From NCBI GenBank assembly GCA_029010575.1, contig JAQXKS010000066.1, positions 1 through 47,807 on the forward strand: 47,807 nucleotides of DNA. Reading direction: 5' to 3'. This DNA is from Bacteroidales bacterium (GTDB lineage Bacteria > Bacteroidota > Bacteroidia > Bacteroidales > UBA932). The number at the start of each line of letters is the position of its first letter. Position 1 is the first letter of the stretch. This document shows positions 47,798 through 47,807 of this stretch, piece after piece. Position numbers and translations under genes: made by a program. The notes under the pieces were generated by a model that was given only the letters and a program-made list of their open reading frames with translations, did no database searches and was not told where the DNA came from.

Positions 47798-47807
47798 TAA
47801 TATCGCT

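Overview
The window looks like chromosomal DNA of a Bacteroidales (Bacteroidota) bacterium. The evidence is repeated TAnnTTTG-type -7 promoter boxes, TonB-dependent receptors, several 'MKK...C' lipoproteins, a tmRNA whose tag ends NYALAA, a type Vd-like patatin, and overall gene content. Genus cannot be set from sequence alone.

Left edge (1-7786): the end of a surface-polysaccharide locus (glycosyltransferase start, broken nucleotidyltransferase) meets a 190-bp segment with 14-bp inverted ends. An accessory island follows, with decayed RhuM and tyrosine-integrase fragments, a 949-residue UvrD-type helicase carrying a nuclease-like insertion and zinc ribbons, and a complete DpnII-type (predicted GATC) restriction-modification operon of Dam-like methylase, DpnII endonuclease and second methylase. 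The island abuts the 3' end of the tmRNA gene. Inverted GGGGTAC-type repeats lie at both edges, as expected of an old integrative element that has lost its integrase.

Core block (7787-15044): tmRNA, then on the minus strand a compact operon gyrB - pgpH-like HD hydrolase - coaD - double-thioredoxin protein - LysE transporter.

Sugar/redox block (15101-25571, mostly minus): an operon starts with the WlbA/WbpB-WbpE-WbpD enzymes for a 2,3-diamino-uronic sugar nucleotide. It runs straight into a NapH-like membrane polyferredoxin and a Tat-exported Fe-S aldo/keto reductase. Beyond an SDR and a MATE pump is a second operon of cyclophilin lipoprotein, nitroreductase and a UDP-HexNAc 6-dehydrogenase that probably supplies the uronic acid precursor.

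Envelope operon (25614-34313, plus): patatin-barrel protein, Wzx-like flippase, dut, murF, GT2 glycosyltransferase, bcp peroxidase and a TGS-kinase fusion. Then come surface lipoproteins (34432-38184), one of them behind a promoter whose spacer contains a G10 tract (candidate phase variation), and inorganic pyrophosphatase.

Uptake region (38895-46710): an FMN riboswitch sits directly before a TonB-dependent receptor and is followed by an MFS permease, a likely riboflavin/flavin import pair. On the minus strand a second receptor and a beta-helix lipoprotein form another pair, behind a dyad-containing promoter. The window closes with a YbjQ protein, an ElaA-like acetyltransferase and the 5S rRNA end of an rRNA operon.
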